IMG/VR virus record: IMGVR_UViG_3300022223_000030
Coordinates: 1 to 20,087 of that record
DNA: 20,087 bases
From: a virus
Direction: 5' to 3' (one strand)
The notes below the pieces were generated by a model. That model was given only the letters and a program-made list of their open reading frames with translations, made no database searches and was not told where the DNA came from. Made by a program: the position numbers and the translations under genes. Of the stretch, positions 7,871 to 15,746 are shown one piece after another (the stretch's first letter is position 1; every line of letters begins with the position of its first letter).

Positions 7871-8268
7871 GCATCACAGTCAGCGTTGGCGGGCTCACCG
7901 CGGCTCAGGATGCGCTGGAAAAGGCCATGAAGGACGTACAGGTTGAAAGCGAGGAAATGCTTGCGGTCATGCTTCAGGCCATCGCGGCAAATACTATGCC
8001 ATATGTGCCTGTCGATACCGCCGCGCTGATCAACAGCGAGCGGCGGTGGACGCAAATGACCAAAGCCGGGCCTGTAGGCCATATCGAGTACGGCGGGCAG
8101 GGCACGGGTGCGCGCGGAACTCCGGTACAGGAATATGCGGTGTATGTCCACGAGGGGCCGCAAAAGAACTGGCAGAAGCCCGGCGCGAGCAACTTGTTTC
8201 TCGCCAAGGGGGTGGAGGACTTCATCCGCGACGACCTGTCACGGATCATCACGGCGTATAGCCAATGA
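7867..8268 (+). CDS. HK97 gp10-like tail completion / neck protein
   Basis: 133 residues with the general shape of HK97 gp10-like proteins: an N-terminal strand 'ITVSVGGL', a long helix ('AQDALEKAMKDVQVESEEML'), 'PYVPVDTAALINSERR' with the characteristic VP.DT..L step, then 'YAVYVHEGP' and a closing helix 'FLAKGVEDFIRDDLSRII'. The VPVDTAAL and YAVYVHEG motifs are the best evidence. These proteins sit at the head-tail interface and are needed for joining. ATGA overlaps at both ends. Confidence 0.82.
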   Translation: MSITVSVGGLTAAQDALEKAMKDVQVESEEMLAVMLQAIAANTMPYVPVDTAALINSERRWTQMTKAGPVGHIEYGGQGTGARGTPVQEYAVYVHEGPQKNWQKPGASNLFLAKGVEDFIRDDLSRIITAYSQ

Positions 8269-8654
8269 GCAGGGTTCTTCTGGAACGCGTCCGGCAACAC
8301 ATAGTCACCACTGGTGGGCTTCTTGGTGCCTATACGGTGAGATACTACCGGTGGTCTGACAAGGACCTGTCGGGCGCGGCAAGCGTTGCCCTGTTCCGCA
8401 TGTCGGGCACGGGCGGCGGGGCCAACCATGAAGTACAGAAACCAGACGTATCGCTCTTTCTTCTGGCATCGCCATCTCTGGTGAAGCAAGCCGACGACGA
8501 CATGTTGTCGGTACTGCAATACCTGCGGTCGGACTATGCGGGGACGAGTGTCTTCGCATATCATCCGTTGCAGGGCTACACCGGCCCGGCCTATCTTGAG
8601 AATGGCCGGGCCATGTTTGAAATGGTCATACGCTGCGGCGTTGAAGACCACTAA
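8265..8654 (+). CDS. Tail terminator protein
   Basis: 129 residues, directly before the tail tube gene, the normal place for the terminator that caps the tube and fixes it to the neck. Visible pattern: a short N-terminal helix 'LLERVRQHIVTT', beta strands 'SVALFRMSGTGG', 'PDVSLFLLAS', a helix 'DDDMLSVLQYLRSDY', and a last strand 'ENGRAMFEMVIRCGV', matching the alpha/beta layout of gpU-like terminators in which the final strand reads out binding data. The family is low in sequence identity, so the call rests on layout and position. It overlaps the preceding gene by ATGA. Confidence 0.7.
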   Translation: MSRVLLERVRQHIVTTGGLLGAYTVRYYRWSDKDLSGAASVALFRMSGTGGGANHEVQKPDVSLFLLASPSLVKQADDDMLSVLQYLRSDYAGTSVFAYHPLQGYTGPAYLENGRAMFEMVIRCGVEDH

Positions 8655-8667
8655 AGGAGGCTGACCA

Positions 8668-9078
8668 ATGGCGGCAGCAGCAGGGCGGGCAATCCGCATT
8701 GCCTTTGATGCGGACGGGGCTGGGGCTGGCGCGGCGATTGCCATCGTCGGGTCCACCAAAGACAATTTCGAGATCACCAAGGAAGGCATCAACGTCACCG
8801 ACAAGGACGATGCTGGTGTGCAGACGTTCATCGATGATGTGGTCGGGACATGGGCAATGAGCGGGGGTGTCGATGGCTTCTTGAAGGACACAACGATCCT
8901 CGCCCTTATGAACGACACGAGCCAGTTCACTCACACGATGGAAGTGGCGGTTGCCGGGCTTGGTACGTACCGTGGCTTGTTCGCCATCACCAACTTCAAG
9001 GTTGATGGCCCTGAAGGGGCGGAAGCTGCAACTTTCTCGTTCCAGATTACTTCGTCTGGCACAATCACGTTCACCTGA
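8668..9078 (+). CDS. Major tail tube protein
   Basis: 136 residues, the subunit that stacks in rings to form the tail tube. 'AIAIVGSTKDNFEITKEGINVTDKDDAG' and 'TWAMSGGVDGFLKD' followed by 'TMEVAVAGLGTYRGLFAITNFKVDGPEGAEAATFSFQITSSGTITFT' match the short TP901-1-type major tail protein pattern seen in many proteobacterial phages (Phage_tail_2-like). AAAGGAGG with a 7-base spacer precedes ATG 8668, one of the strongest sites in the window, as suits the second most abundant structural protein. It is followed by the chaperone genes. Confidence 0.9.
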   Translation: MAAAAGRAIRIAFDADGAGAGAAIAIVGSTKDNFEITKEGINVTDKDDAGVQTFIDDVVGTWAMSGGVDGFLKDTTILALMNDTSQFTHTMEVAVAGLGTYRGLFAITNFKVDGPEGAEAATFSFQITSSGTITFT

Positions 9079-9089
9079 GGGGGTAAAGC

Positions 9090-9488
9090 ATGAGCGTTTC
9101 GCGCGAGATGACAATGGAGTATGCCGGGGAGACGTACCGTTTCGACTTCTCCAACAAACTCCTTCGTCGCATTGATGCAGGATTGGCCCCGCAGACGTTT
9201 TTCGGCGTTCTCGGTGTCATTGATGGAAGGGAGGCCCCACTTCCGGCGCTCGCCTTCATTATCTCCGAGATGCTCAAGGAGGGCGGTGGCGAGTTTACGG
9301 AAGACGATGTGATCGAAGAGCTATACGATGACATCCGAACCAACAAGGGCAACGGTATCCGCCCGCTTGTTGAGGCGATTGTCGCGTGCGTCTCCATGCC
9401 GGGGCAAGCCCGGGGAAACTCCCCGGCCCCGGCTCAGGGGCCAAAGAAGGCAAAGGCCAAGGCCAAGAGGGCCACACCCAGGCCATAG
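9090..9488 (+). CDS. Tail assembly chaperone, zero-frame product (gpG-like)
   Basis: 132-residue zero-frame product between tube and tape-measure genes, where gpG-type chaperones that coat the tape measure are made. The N-terminal 90 residues are the folded part ('YAGETYRFDFSNKLLRRIDAGL', 'LPALAFIISEMLKEGG', 'IRPLVEAIVACV'). The tail after the slip site is low-complexity and very basic ('KKAKAKAKR'). GAGGGGG lies 6 bases before ATG 9090. This form is expected when the ribosome does not shift frame at 9413-9419. Confidence 0.88.
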   Translation: MSVSREMTMEYAGETYRFDFSNKLLRRIDAGLAPQTFFGVLGVIDGREAPLPALAFIISEMLKEGGGEFTEDDVIEELYDDIRTNKGNGIRPLVEAIVACVSMPGQARGNSPAPAQGPKKAKAKAKRATPRP

Positions 9489-9694
9489 ACTGGAACAGCA
9501 TGTATCTTGCCGCCCGGGCGTGGGGGGTGCAGCCCAGCGAGTTCTGGTCCATGAGCTTTGGCGAATGGCTGCTGGAAGCGCATCACCAATGGCTTGAGTC
9601 CGAAGATGGCAGGCTCTGGCAGAAAAAGCAGGTTTGGATGGAAGATGCGGACCTGACCCGGGAAGAGTGGAGAGCCAAATATGGCCTTGCCTAA
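9090..9694 (+). CDS. Frameshifted tail assembly chaperone (gpGT-like)
   Basis: A 201-residue fusion made by a -1 shift: zero frame 9090-9419, then re-reading base 9419 and continuing in the -1 frame to the stop at 9692-9694. The -1 frame has no credible start of its own but encodes a folded domain ('IDWNSMYLAARAWGVQPSEFW.MSFGEWLLE', 'LTREEWRAKYGLA') with the pattern of the second chaperone half, in which a helix pair ends in P-x-E-F-W. In lambda the equivalent GT extension recruits tube subunits. The stop overlaps the tape measure start by 14 bases. The shift itself is inferred from the signal and frame layout. Confidence 0.85.
9413..9442 (+). promoter_or_regulatory. Programmed -1 ribosomal frameshift signal
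   Basis: Slippery heptamer GGGAAAC at 9413-9419 in the correct phase (G GGA AAC), a 5-base spacer, then a perfect 6-bp all-G/C hairpin GGCCCC (9425-9430), loop GGCTCA, GGGGCC (9437-9442). Lambda uses GGGAAAG at the same place between G and T. Confidence 0.88.
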
Positions 9695-11345
9695 AATCAG
9701 TCTGGATATTGACGCGGATGTTGGCGGGGCCCTTGATGGCATTGAGAGGGTGCAGGGCAAACTTGATGGGTTGGCCAGAGAAGGGACCCGGACCGGGGCG
9801 GCGATGGGGAAGTCCAGCGCCTTTGGGCGTGGCATCCAGAATGCCTCATACCAGCTTGGCGACTTCGCCACGCAGGTTGGGGCTGGTACAAACGCCAGCA
9901 TCGCCCTGGGACAGCAGCTTCCGCAGTTGCTTGGCGGATTCGGCATTCTCGGGGCCGTTCTTGGCGCGGTCGTTGCGATTGGTGTTCCGCTTGCCCGAAC
10001 GCTAAAGACCATGAGCGACAACGGCACCGAGCTTAGCGGTGTTCTGGGTACGATGCAGCCGCTCGCGGAAAGCATGGCGCGGGCGTTTGGGTCCATGCGA
10101 GACGCCGGTATCCAGATGGCAGAATCCATCATAAACAACATGGATCGGATCATCTCCATTGCCCTTGTTGCTGCTTCTGTGTTCGGCGTTCGAATGGTGG
10201 CTGGTTTTGTGGCTGCCCGTGTGGCGACGTTTTCGCTTGCCGCCAGCATGACTTTTCTTCGAGGTGCATTGATCCGCACAGGGATAGGCGCCCTTGTCGT
10301 CGGGGCGGGGGAACTCGTCTATCAGTTCAGCAGGCTGGTGCAGGCCGCGGGCGGTTTCGGGGCGGCACTCGTGGTCCTGAAGGACATCGCGATGGAGACC
10401 TTTGAGCGCATCGGAGCATACATCACGATCCTTTCGACGAACTTCCAACTTCTCATCAACGACATGCAATATGCGTGGGTCATCGGCCTCGGAAACATGA
10501 AGACGAAGTTTGGCGAATTCATGGACGGCATCGCGGCGATCGCCCCAGAGTTCATGAACTTTGAAGGCGGAAACGCTGAGGAAGCGGCGAAGGCGCAGGT
10601 TGACGCCATGGCTGCGCTCAATGATTCGTTGTTTGACATTCTCGCGGAGCAGAGTGCCGCCAGTGATCTTCTGGCTCAGCCGTTGGAGAGCATCCAGACG
10701 CTGAAGGACCTGCTGGCGTCCATCAAGGAAGAGGGGCTGGACCTGCCAAGCCTGTTGTCTGGCGATAGCGGCGGCGGAGAGGGCGGCGGCGGCGGCGGGG
10801 AGGGCGGAGACAAGAAGTCCGCATGGGAACGCGCCATTGAGGCCATTGAAAAGGTCAGGCAGGCATACGAGGGCCTCAGGTCTGCTCAAAGGTCTGTCTG
10901 GACTGAGGCCGCGAACCTGATCCAGATGTTTGCCGGGAAATCCAAGGTGGCAGCGCTTGCCGCTCTTGCGATCCAGAAGGGGCTTTCCATCGCTCAAATC
11001 TTTGCCAACTCGGCTGCGGCACAACTTCGTGCTCTGGCTGAACTGGGTGTGGTAGCAGGCACGCCTGTGGCGGCCAAGATTGCGGCGTATGGCAAGATAC
11101 AGGCAGCACTTGTGGCGGCGCAGGGCCTCGCGCAGGCCGGGGGGATCGGCGGCGGCAGTGGCCCAAACCTTGGTGGCGGTGGCGGCGGCGGCGGCGGGTC
11201 AATCGAGACCCAAGACAGTGCGCGATCAATGCAGATGCGGTCGTTGACAATCATTGGCGATCGGTTCAATCGCGCCCAAGCCATCCAGATTGCCGAGTTC
11301 ATGAACGAAGGCACTGACGATGGCCTTGTGGTCAGGGGGCGCTAG
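9681..11345 (+). CDS. Tail length tape measure protein
   Basis: Extended helical protein that sets tail length and is ejected before DNA. The 554 residues begin 'MALPKISLDIDADVGGAL', a common tape-measure N-terminus, followed by long Ala-rich helices. Two hydrophobic stretches (about 83-105 and 157-190) could insert in the host membrane during DNA entry. Glycine-rich linkers (about 362-378 and 486-505) separate the C-terminal helical and Ala-rich segment. The C-terminus 'ARSMQMRSLTIIGD' then 'FNRAQAIQIAEFMNEG' resembles other small proteobacterial siphophage tape measures. At roughly 1.5 angstrom per residue (the lambda rule) the tail would be near 80 nm. GGAGAG lies 6 bases before ATG 9681. 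Confidence 0.9.
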   Translation: MALPKISLDIDADVGGALDGIERVQGKLDGLAREGTRTGAAMGKSSAFGRGIQNASYQLGDFATQVGAGTNASIALGQQLPQLLGGFGILGAVLGAVVAIGVPLARTLKTMSDNGTELSGVLGTMQPLAESMARAFGSMRDAGIQMAESIINNMDRIISIALVAASVFGVRMVAGFVAARVATFSLAASMTFLRGALIRTGIGALVVGAGELVYQFSRLVQAAGGFGAALVVLKDIAMETFERIGAYITILSTNFQLLINDMQYAWVIGLGNMKTKFGEFMDGIAAIAPEFMNFEGGNAEEAAKAQVDAMAALNDSLFDILAEQSAASDLLAQPLESIQTLKDLLASIKEEGLDLPSLLSGDSGGGEGGGGGGEGGDKKSAWERAIEAIEKVRQAYEGLRSAQRSVWTEAANLIQMFAGKSKVAALAALAIQKGLSIAQIFANSAAAQLRALAELGVVAGTPVAAKIAAYGKIQAALVAAQGLAQAGGIGGGSGPNLGGGGGGGGGSIETQDSARSMQMRSLTIIGDRFNRAQAIQIAEFMNEGTDDGLVVRGR

Positions 11346-12602
11346 ATGACTGTCGAGTTTCAGAGCGGGTATGCCCTCCCCGGCGGCGATCAGCCGCTAA
11401 AGCACGCGCGCATTCTGCACAATGGCAATAGGCATCGCGTCAAGACGGTTACCGCCAGCGATGAAGTGACGGGCTATCCGGGCAGCGCAGCCAACGCCGG
11501 TGACACGGTAGACAGGTGGAGGCCGTTCACGAATGATATCACTGAGCCGGATGATTTCTCCCTGTGGACGACCATCCTTAATGTGACGGTCGGATCTGAC
11601 GGGCAAACCATAACCGAAACAACAGCCACAGACGAGCACAGGGTTCTAATATCGCACACATTCACGGCTGTAGAAACCGTTGTTGCATTCAAGGTTAGGC
11701 GGCAAACGGTCCCGGAAATCAGAATATCGGCGTTTGACGGCGTTACCCACGGGTGTTTCTTCGATCTCCGGGATGGGACTGTCGGAACGGCGGTCAGTTG
11801 CACGGGACAGATTGTCGACCTCGGCAATGATGAGTTCCTCTGCTCGATCTATTTCACCGCCCTCGCCGGGGCCGGGAATGTCCAGTTACGGCTTGCTAAT
11901 GGCTCCGAGCTGGTCAGCTACACCGGCAGCACGGCGAACACGATCCTGGTCTTGCGGGCATCCGTGAACGACAGTATCGCCACGCTCAGATATGACCTGT
12001 TCGAGGCGCAATCCGGTGATGTGATCTGCCTTGCAGGGCACAACTTCGGCTCAACCGGAACGCTGGTGACGCTGCAACACGACAGTAACGAGGACGACAC
12101 GTGGACTGACATTTCGTCATTCACGCCAAGCAATGACAGCCCGATCATGAGCATACTTGTTCCGGTGACCTCCCCCCGATGGAGGCTGCAAGTAAGCCGG
12201 GGCGTGTTGCCCGAGGTGGCCGTGTTCCGGCCCGGGCTGGCGTTGCAGATGCAGCGGTCGTTCTACGCCGGATTCAACCCCGCCCCGATGGCCCGGGCAA
12301 CCCAGGTCACGGGCAATATCAGCGGCAGCGGGGAGTTGCTTGGGCGGTCCAGAAAGAGGACGATCCTTCAGGCCTCCTACAAATGGGAGAACATCACCTA
12401 TGCCTGGGTCAGGGCGAACCTTGACGGACGCGACGGGCTTATCCAGGCGGCGGAAGTTGAGCCCTTGTTCGTCGCGTGGAGGCCGGGGGAAACCGATGAC
12501 GTTGATTATCTCATGAGAGCGTCCGTAACGCCGCCGCAGGCGCAAGGCACCAAGGATCTTTGGACATTCTCCATGGCGGGGGAGGTTTACGCCTATGAGT
12601 GA
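11346..12602 (+). CDS. Distal tail protein-like, with inserted jelly-roll-like domain
   Basis: 418-residue tail-tip protein in the Dit position after the tape measure. Outer parts form a known phage layout: N-terminal 'SDEVTGYPGSAANAGDTVDRWRPF' (start of a discoidin-like domain), resumed at 'YDLFEAQSGDVICLAGHNFGSTG', then 'SPRWRLQVSRG', 'RSFYAGFNPAPMARAT' and a C-terminal fold ending 'AGEVYAYE'. Between about residues 66 and 208 lies an extra beta-rich module ('DDFSLWTTILNVTV...IRISAFDGVTHGCFFDLRDG') of the type seen in phage spike and fibre proteins and carbohydrate-binding domains. The boundaries are by eye. AGGGGG lies 6 bases before ATG 11346, which directly follows the tape-measure stop. 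Confidence 0.72.
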   Translation: MTVEFQSGYALPGGDQPLKHARILHNGNRHRVKTVTASDEVTGYPGSAANAGDTVDRWRPFTNDITEPDDFSLWTTILNVTVGSDGQTITETTATDEHRVLISHTFTAVETVVAFKVRRQTVPEIRISAFDGVTHGCFFDLRDGTVGTAVSCTGQIVDLGNDEFLCSIYFTALAGAGNVQLRLANGSELVSYTGSTANTILVLRASVNDSIATLRYDLFEAQSGDVICLAGHNFGSTGTLVTLQHDSNEDDTWTDISSFTPSNDSPIMSILVPVTSPRWRLQVSRGVLPEVAVFRPGLALQMQRSFYAGFNPAPMARATQVTGNISGSGELLGRSRKRTILQASYKWENITYAWVRANLDGRDGLIQAAEVEPLFVAWRPGETDDVDYLMRASVTPPQAQGTKDLWTFSMAGEVYAYE

Positions 12603-14901
12603 AGCCGACCTTGACCGCGAGCCTATCGAGCTTCTGCAAATCCTCACGCCGAAGTGCGCCAACACCTATGGCCTCGCGCCGTGCACTGCGGCTGCGGGCG
12701 TCGGGTCGGAATGCTTCAACTGTCGAAACACATGTCAGGACGTTGAGAACTACCGCGACACGCCTGACCGACACTTGGCGCCTGATCTGCTCTTGACCAA
12801 CGGGGGGGCTATCGCAAGCGGAGACATCACCCGAACCTCCGATCTGTTCGCCTCGTTTGAGGTGCGGTTTGGGTCCGCCCCGGATGGCATCATATGGGAA
12901 CAGGGCGGCAGCGCTGATTTCGCGGCCTATCTCGGGGTCACGAGCGGAAACCTTGTCTTCCGCGCCGGGGACGGGACTGTCACCAGCGGAGTGAACGCCG
13001 GGAAGGTGTCTGTAGACGCAATGCAGTTTTCCGGCAAAAGCATGACGCTGTATGTCGGGATAGATTTCGTGGCCAGTGGCGCCAGCACTGTCAGCCTATG
13101 GGTGTTTGACCCGGTAGAACTGACCTTGACGCTGTTGGGCACTGACGGGTTCACGGCGAGTACCGCATGGGCCGGAACGGATGCGGGTGCGATCGGGCAG
13201 CTTGGCGGCAGTAACGTCGCCACCGGGGAGAGCGTGGCGAGTTGGGGGGATGGAACCATCATCGCGCGGCTCTATGACGCCACCTCGGCTCCCTCTGACA
13301 TGAGCGACAACTTTCGCAAGGAGCTATGGCTTGGGCGTGGGGTGAAGGGCGAGCCGACCGAGGACAAGTATATTCTCCCCTGCCTCGGCGATGTCGGAAC
13401 GATAAGCAGCCGGATCAACCTCAATGCCGCTGACGACAATTACGAGCCGCTTGGACGCCGGGCCACTCTCGACTTCACCGCGGCGGACTTCACGCATAGC
13501 GATATTGGCCAAGACCCATATTTCGCCACCCGGCTTTACGATCCGAGGGAGCGCAGCACCTTCTGGCGCAAATGGCTGATCAGGGAAAAGTATGGTCGGG
13601 TCGGGGCTCTGGTTCGGCGGTGGACAGGATACCGGGGGCAAAGGCTGGCGGAGTATCGGTCGCAAGCATTCATTCTGGACAAGGTGGGCTATACCGAAGA
13701 CGGGGTTTCCGGCCATTGCCGTGACATCCTGAGCAAGACAGAATTCCGCCGGGCACAGATTCCGGAGCCAAGCCCGGGCGTTCTGGGGCTGGACGTTCTT
13801 GCGGCCGACACGAGCTTTATCCTGGCGGGAGACGTGACCGAAGAATACCCGGCGGCGGGAACGCTCCGGATCAATGACGAGATCATGACCTATACGGGGC
13901 GAAGCGCGGCGGGCGCGCCTGTCATGACCACGTTTACCGGCGTTACGCGGGGAACGGACGGCAGCGCGGCGGACGACCACGATGCTGGCGATCTGGTCCA
14001 GCTTTGCCGCAGATACACGAACGACACGATTACGAACGCCCTGATTGAGTGGCTGGTGGACGATTCTGAAATCCCGGCACAGTATATCGACCTTGTGGGC
14101 ATTGCCGAAGAAGACGCAGCCTATCTGGATGCGTATACTCTGACCGGGCTACTGACGGAACCAAATGGCGCCGGGAAGCTGATAGGCCGCCTGAATGAAG
14201 AATGTTCGTTCTACATGTGGTGGGATGAGCGCGCGCAAAAGATACGGATGCAGGCTATCCGCGCGGTGGATGACAACGATGTCATTGCCGACTGGTCGAA
14301 CGAGGGCAACATCATCGGGGATACGCTGAAGCTAACCGAATACCCGAAGCAGCGCCTGAATGTGATCACGTTCCGCTACAACCCGCGCGACTTCGCTGGG
14401 GACATGGAAAAGTCAGCCAACTTCAAGAACGGCCTCAAGCTGATCAACGGCACGACCAGCTTGCCAGAACAATATGGCAACCTTGTCCAGACCCGAGATA
14501 TCTATTCGATATTCCTGACGACAGAAGCGCAAGCGAACCAGACAAGCAGCCGATTGGCGATCCGGTATGCGGACGTGCCTCAGTTCGCAGAGTTCTATGT
14601 AGACGCCAAGGACCGGGCGGTCTGGGTTGGAGATATCGTGAAGCTGGATCACCCGATGTTGGTATCCCCTCAGGGGGTGCAGAGAATGCGCAGGTGGCTG
14701 GTTGTCGAGGCAGAGGAAGTCGACCCGGGCCACATCTTGCGCTATGTCTGCGCTGACATCACGCTGGATGGAACGATATACAAGATCACCGAGAATGGAA
14801 TCGGGGATTACACGCCAGAGTTGTTCGATTTGGATAACGCATTCATTACGGACAATGCTGGACTAAACCCGGACGGCACAAGGGGGGCTACGATTAGCTG
14901 A
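12595..14901 (+). CDS. Tail hub / tail tip protein with Cys cluster and lectin-like insertion
   Basis: 768-residue baseplate hub that closes the tube end. The N-terminus has a cysteine cluster (C21, C30, C40, C43, C47) in 'KCANTYGLAPC' and 'ECFNCRNTCQDVENY', a phage hub signature (usually C-Y-N-T-x-x-T-C-Q-D). About residues 62-238 form a concanavalin/LamG-like beta region ('SFEVRFGSAPDGIIWEQGG', 'LYVGIDFVA', 'IIARLYDA') that appears inserted before the hub core resumes at 'FRKELWLGRGVKGEP'. The core includes 'TFWRKWLIREKYGRVGALVRRW', a 'DDHDAGDLVQL' turn and a long C-terminal region. GGAGG lies 9 bases before ATG 12595; it overlaps the distal tail gene by 8 bases. Metal or Fe-S binding by the cysteines is inference. 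Confidence 0.75.
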   Translation: MSEADLDREPIELLQILTPKCANTYGLAPCTAAAGVGSECFNCRNTCQDVENYRDTPDRHLAPDLLLTNGGAIASGDITRTSDLFASFEVRFGSAPDGIIWEQGGSADFAAYLGVTSGNLVFRAGDGTVTSGVNAGKVSVDAMQFSGKSMTLYVGIDFVASGASTVSLWVFDPVELTLTLLGTDGFTASTAWAGTDAGAIGQLGGSNVATGESVASWGDGTIIARLYDATSAPSDMSDNFRKELWLGRGVKGEPTEDKYILPCLGDVGTISSRINLNAADDNYEPLGRRATLDFTAADFTHSDIGQDPYFATRLYDPRERSTFWRKWLIREKYGRVGALVRRWTGYRGQRLAEYRSQAFILDKVGYTEDGVSGHCRDILSKTEFRRAQIPEPSPGVLGLDVLAADTSFILAGDVTEEYPAAGTLRINDEIMTYTGRSAAGAPVMTTFTGVTRGTDGSAADDHDAGDLVQLCRRYTNDTITNALIEWLVDDSEIPAQYIDLVGIAEEDAAYLDAYTLTGLLTEPNGAGKLIGRLNEECSFYMWWDERAQKIRMQAIRAVDDNDVIADWSNEGNIIGDTLKLTEYPKQRLNVITFRYNPRDFAGDMEKSANFKNGLKLINGTTSLPEQYGNLVQTRDIYSIFLTTEAQANQTSSRLAIRYADVPQFAEFYVDAKDRAVWVGDIVKLDHPMLVSPQGVQRMRRWLVVEAEEVDPGHILRYVCADITLDGTIYKITENGIGDYTPELFDLDNAFITDNAGLNPDGTRGATIS

Positions 14902-15746
14902 TGGCATTTGCTTGGACAAGTATCACGAATGCGCAAGTTGCCGCAGGGGCAAGCCTGACTACCGCGTTGATGACAGCGCTCAGGGACAATGTTGAAGGCG
15001 CCGCGCAGCGGGCACCCGGCGCACCGAAAATATTCGGCGTGCCGTATGACTACCAAGAGTTCACGGCCAGCGGCACATGGACAAAGCCCAGCAACGCGGA
15101 AAGCGGCGATAAGGTTGCAGTTCAGGTTGTTGCTGGCGGGGGCGCCGGGGGTAGGGCCGCCACCGGCGTGGGGGGGGGCAGGGGCGGCTCTGGCATACTC
15201 CTCAAAATCAATGACATTGACGACCTTGCCTCGTCGGTCTCTGTGACTGTTGGCGCTGGCGGCGTTCCAACTGCGACCACCGGTGGGAATGGGGGAAGCA
15301 GTGCTTTTGGTGCAACCACTGATCGTAATTACCTCTTTCTGGGCGGTGGCTCTGGGGGTTTCACTACTTCAGGTGCTACAACGGCCACTGCCTCAACATA
15401 CGGAAATACGGCATGGGGTGAAGCATCGCTTCAGGACGCGCTTGTTGGTGGGGGAAATGGGGGAGATGTCGGCTCGGTCGGAACGGGTGGCGGCGGTTCC
15501 GAATACGGCGGCGGTGGCGGCGGCGGTCCCGGGAACACCAATGGTACTACTGGCGGAACTGGCGGACTGTCTGTCCGTGCCGGTGTGGGCGGCTATGGCA
15601 CGTCGAACAACACAACGACAGGATGGGAGGACGGCGCGTTCCCCGGCGGCGGCGGCGGCGGCGTAGACAGTACCTCGGGCGTTGCTCTTGGCGGCGCTGG
15701 CGGCGATGGTGTCGTTAGGGTATGGTGTTACAGGGAGGAGGCGTGA
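14901..15746 (+). CDS. Glycine-rich tail tip adhesin
   Basis: 281-residue probable receptor-binding protein at the end of the tail module. An N-terminal attachment segment ('FAWTSITNAQVAAGASLTTALMTALRDNVEGA') leads to 'DYQEFTASGTWTKP' and 'VAVQVVAGGGAGG', the start of a glycine-rich domain of the phage tail-tip type. From about residue 80 to the end the chain has many poly-Gly runs, alternating with Ser/Thr/Asn loops, and it closes with a strand 'GDGVVRVWCYREEA'. This resembles polyglycine sandwich adhesins such as gp38 of T-even phages, in which loops between Gly runs give specificity. A G9 homopolymer lies in the gene. The start overlaps the hub stop by one base with only a distant AGGGGGG, so coupling is likely. 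Confidence 0.8.
   Translation: MAFAWTSITNAQVAAGASLTTALMTALRDNVEGAAQRAPGAPKIFGVPYDYQEFTASGTWTKPSNAESGDKVAVQVVAGGGAGGRAATGVGGGRGGSGILLKINDIDDLASSVSVTVGAGGVPTATTGGNGGSSAFGATTDRNYLFLGGGSGGFTTSGATTATASTYGNTAWGEASLQDALVGGGNGGDVGSVGTGGGGSEYGGGGGGGPGNTNGTTGGTGGLSVRAGVGGYGTSNNTTTGWEDGAFPGGGGGGVDSTSGVALGGAGGDGVVRVWCYREEA
15170..15178 (+). repeat. G9 homopolymer in adhesin gene
   Basis: Nine consecutive G residues in the glycine-rich adhesin coding frame (codons Val-Gly-Gly-Gly). Such tracts are prone to slippage by replication or RNA polymerase. GGC-repeat runs at about 15645-15662 lie in the same gene. Confidence 0.9.

Noticed and set aside
9386-9694. Independent gene starting at GTG 9386 for the second chaperone domain
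   Set aside because: No ribosome site fits, the first 30 residues are low-complexity shadow of the upstream gene, and the slippery signal at 9413 gives a better explanation.
15640-15665. GGC triplet run as a regulatory repeat or CRISPR-like structure
   Set aside because: It simply encodes poly-glycine in the adhesin and has no spacer-repeat layout.
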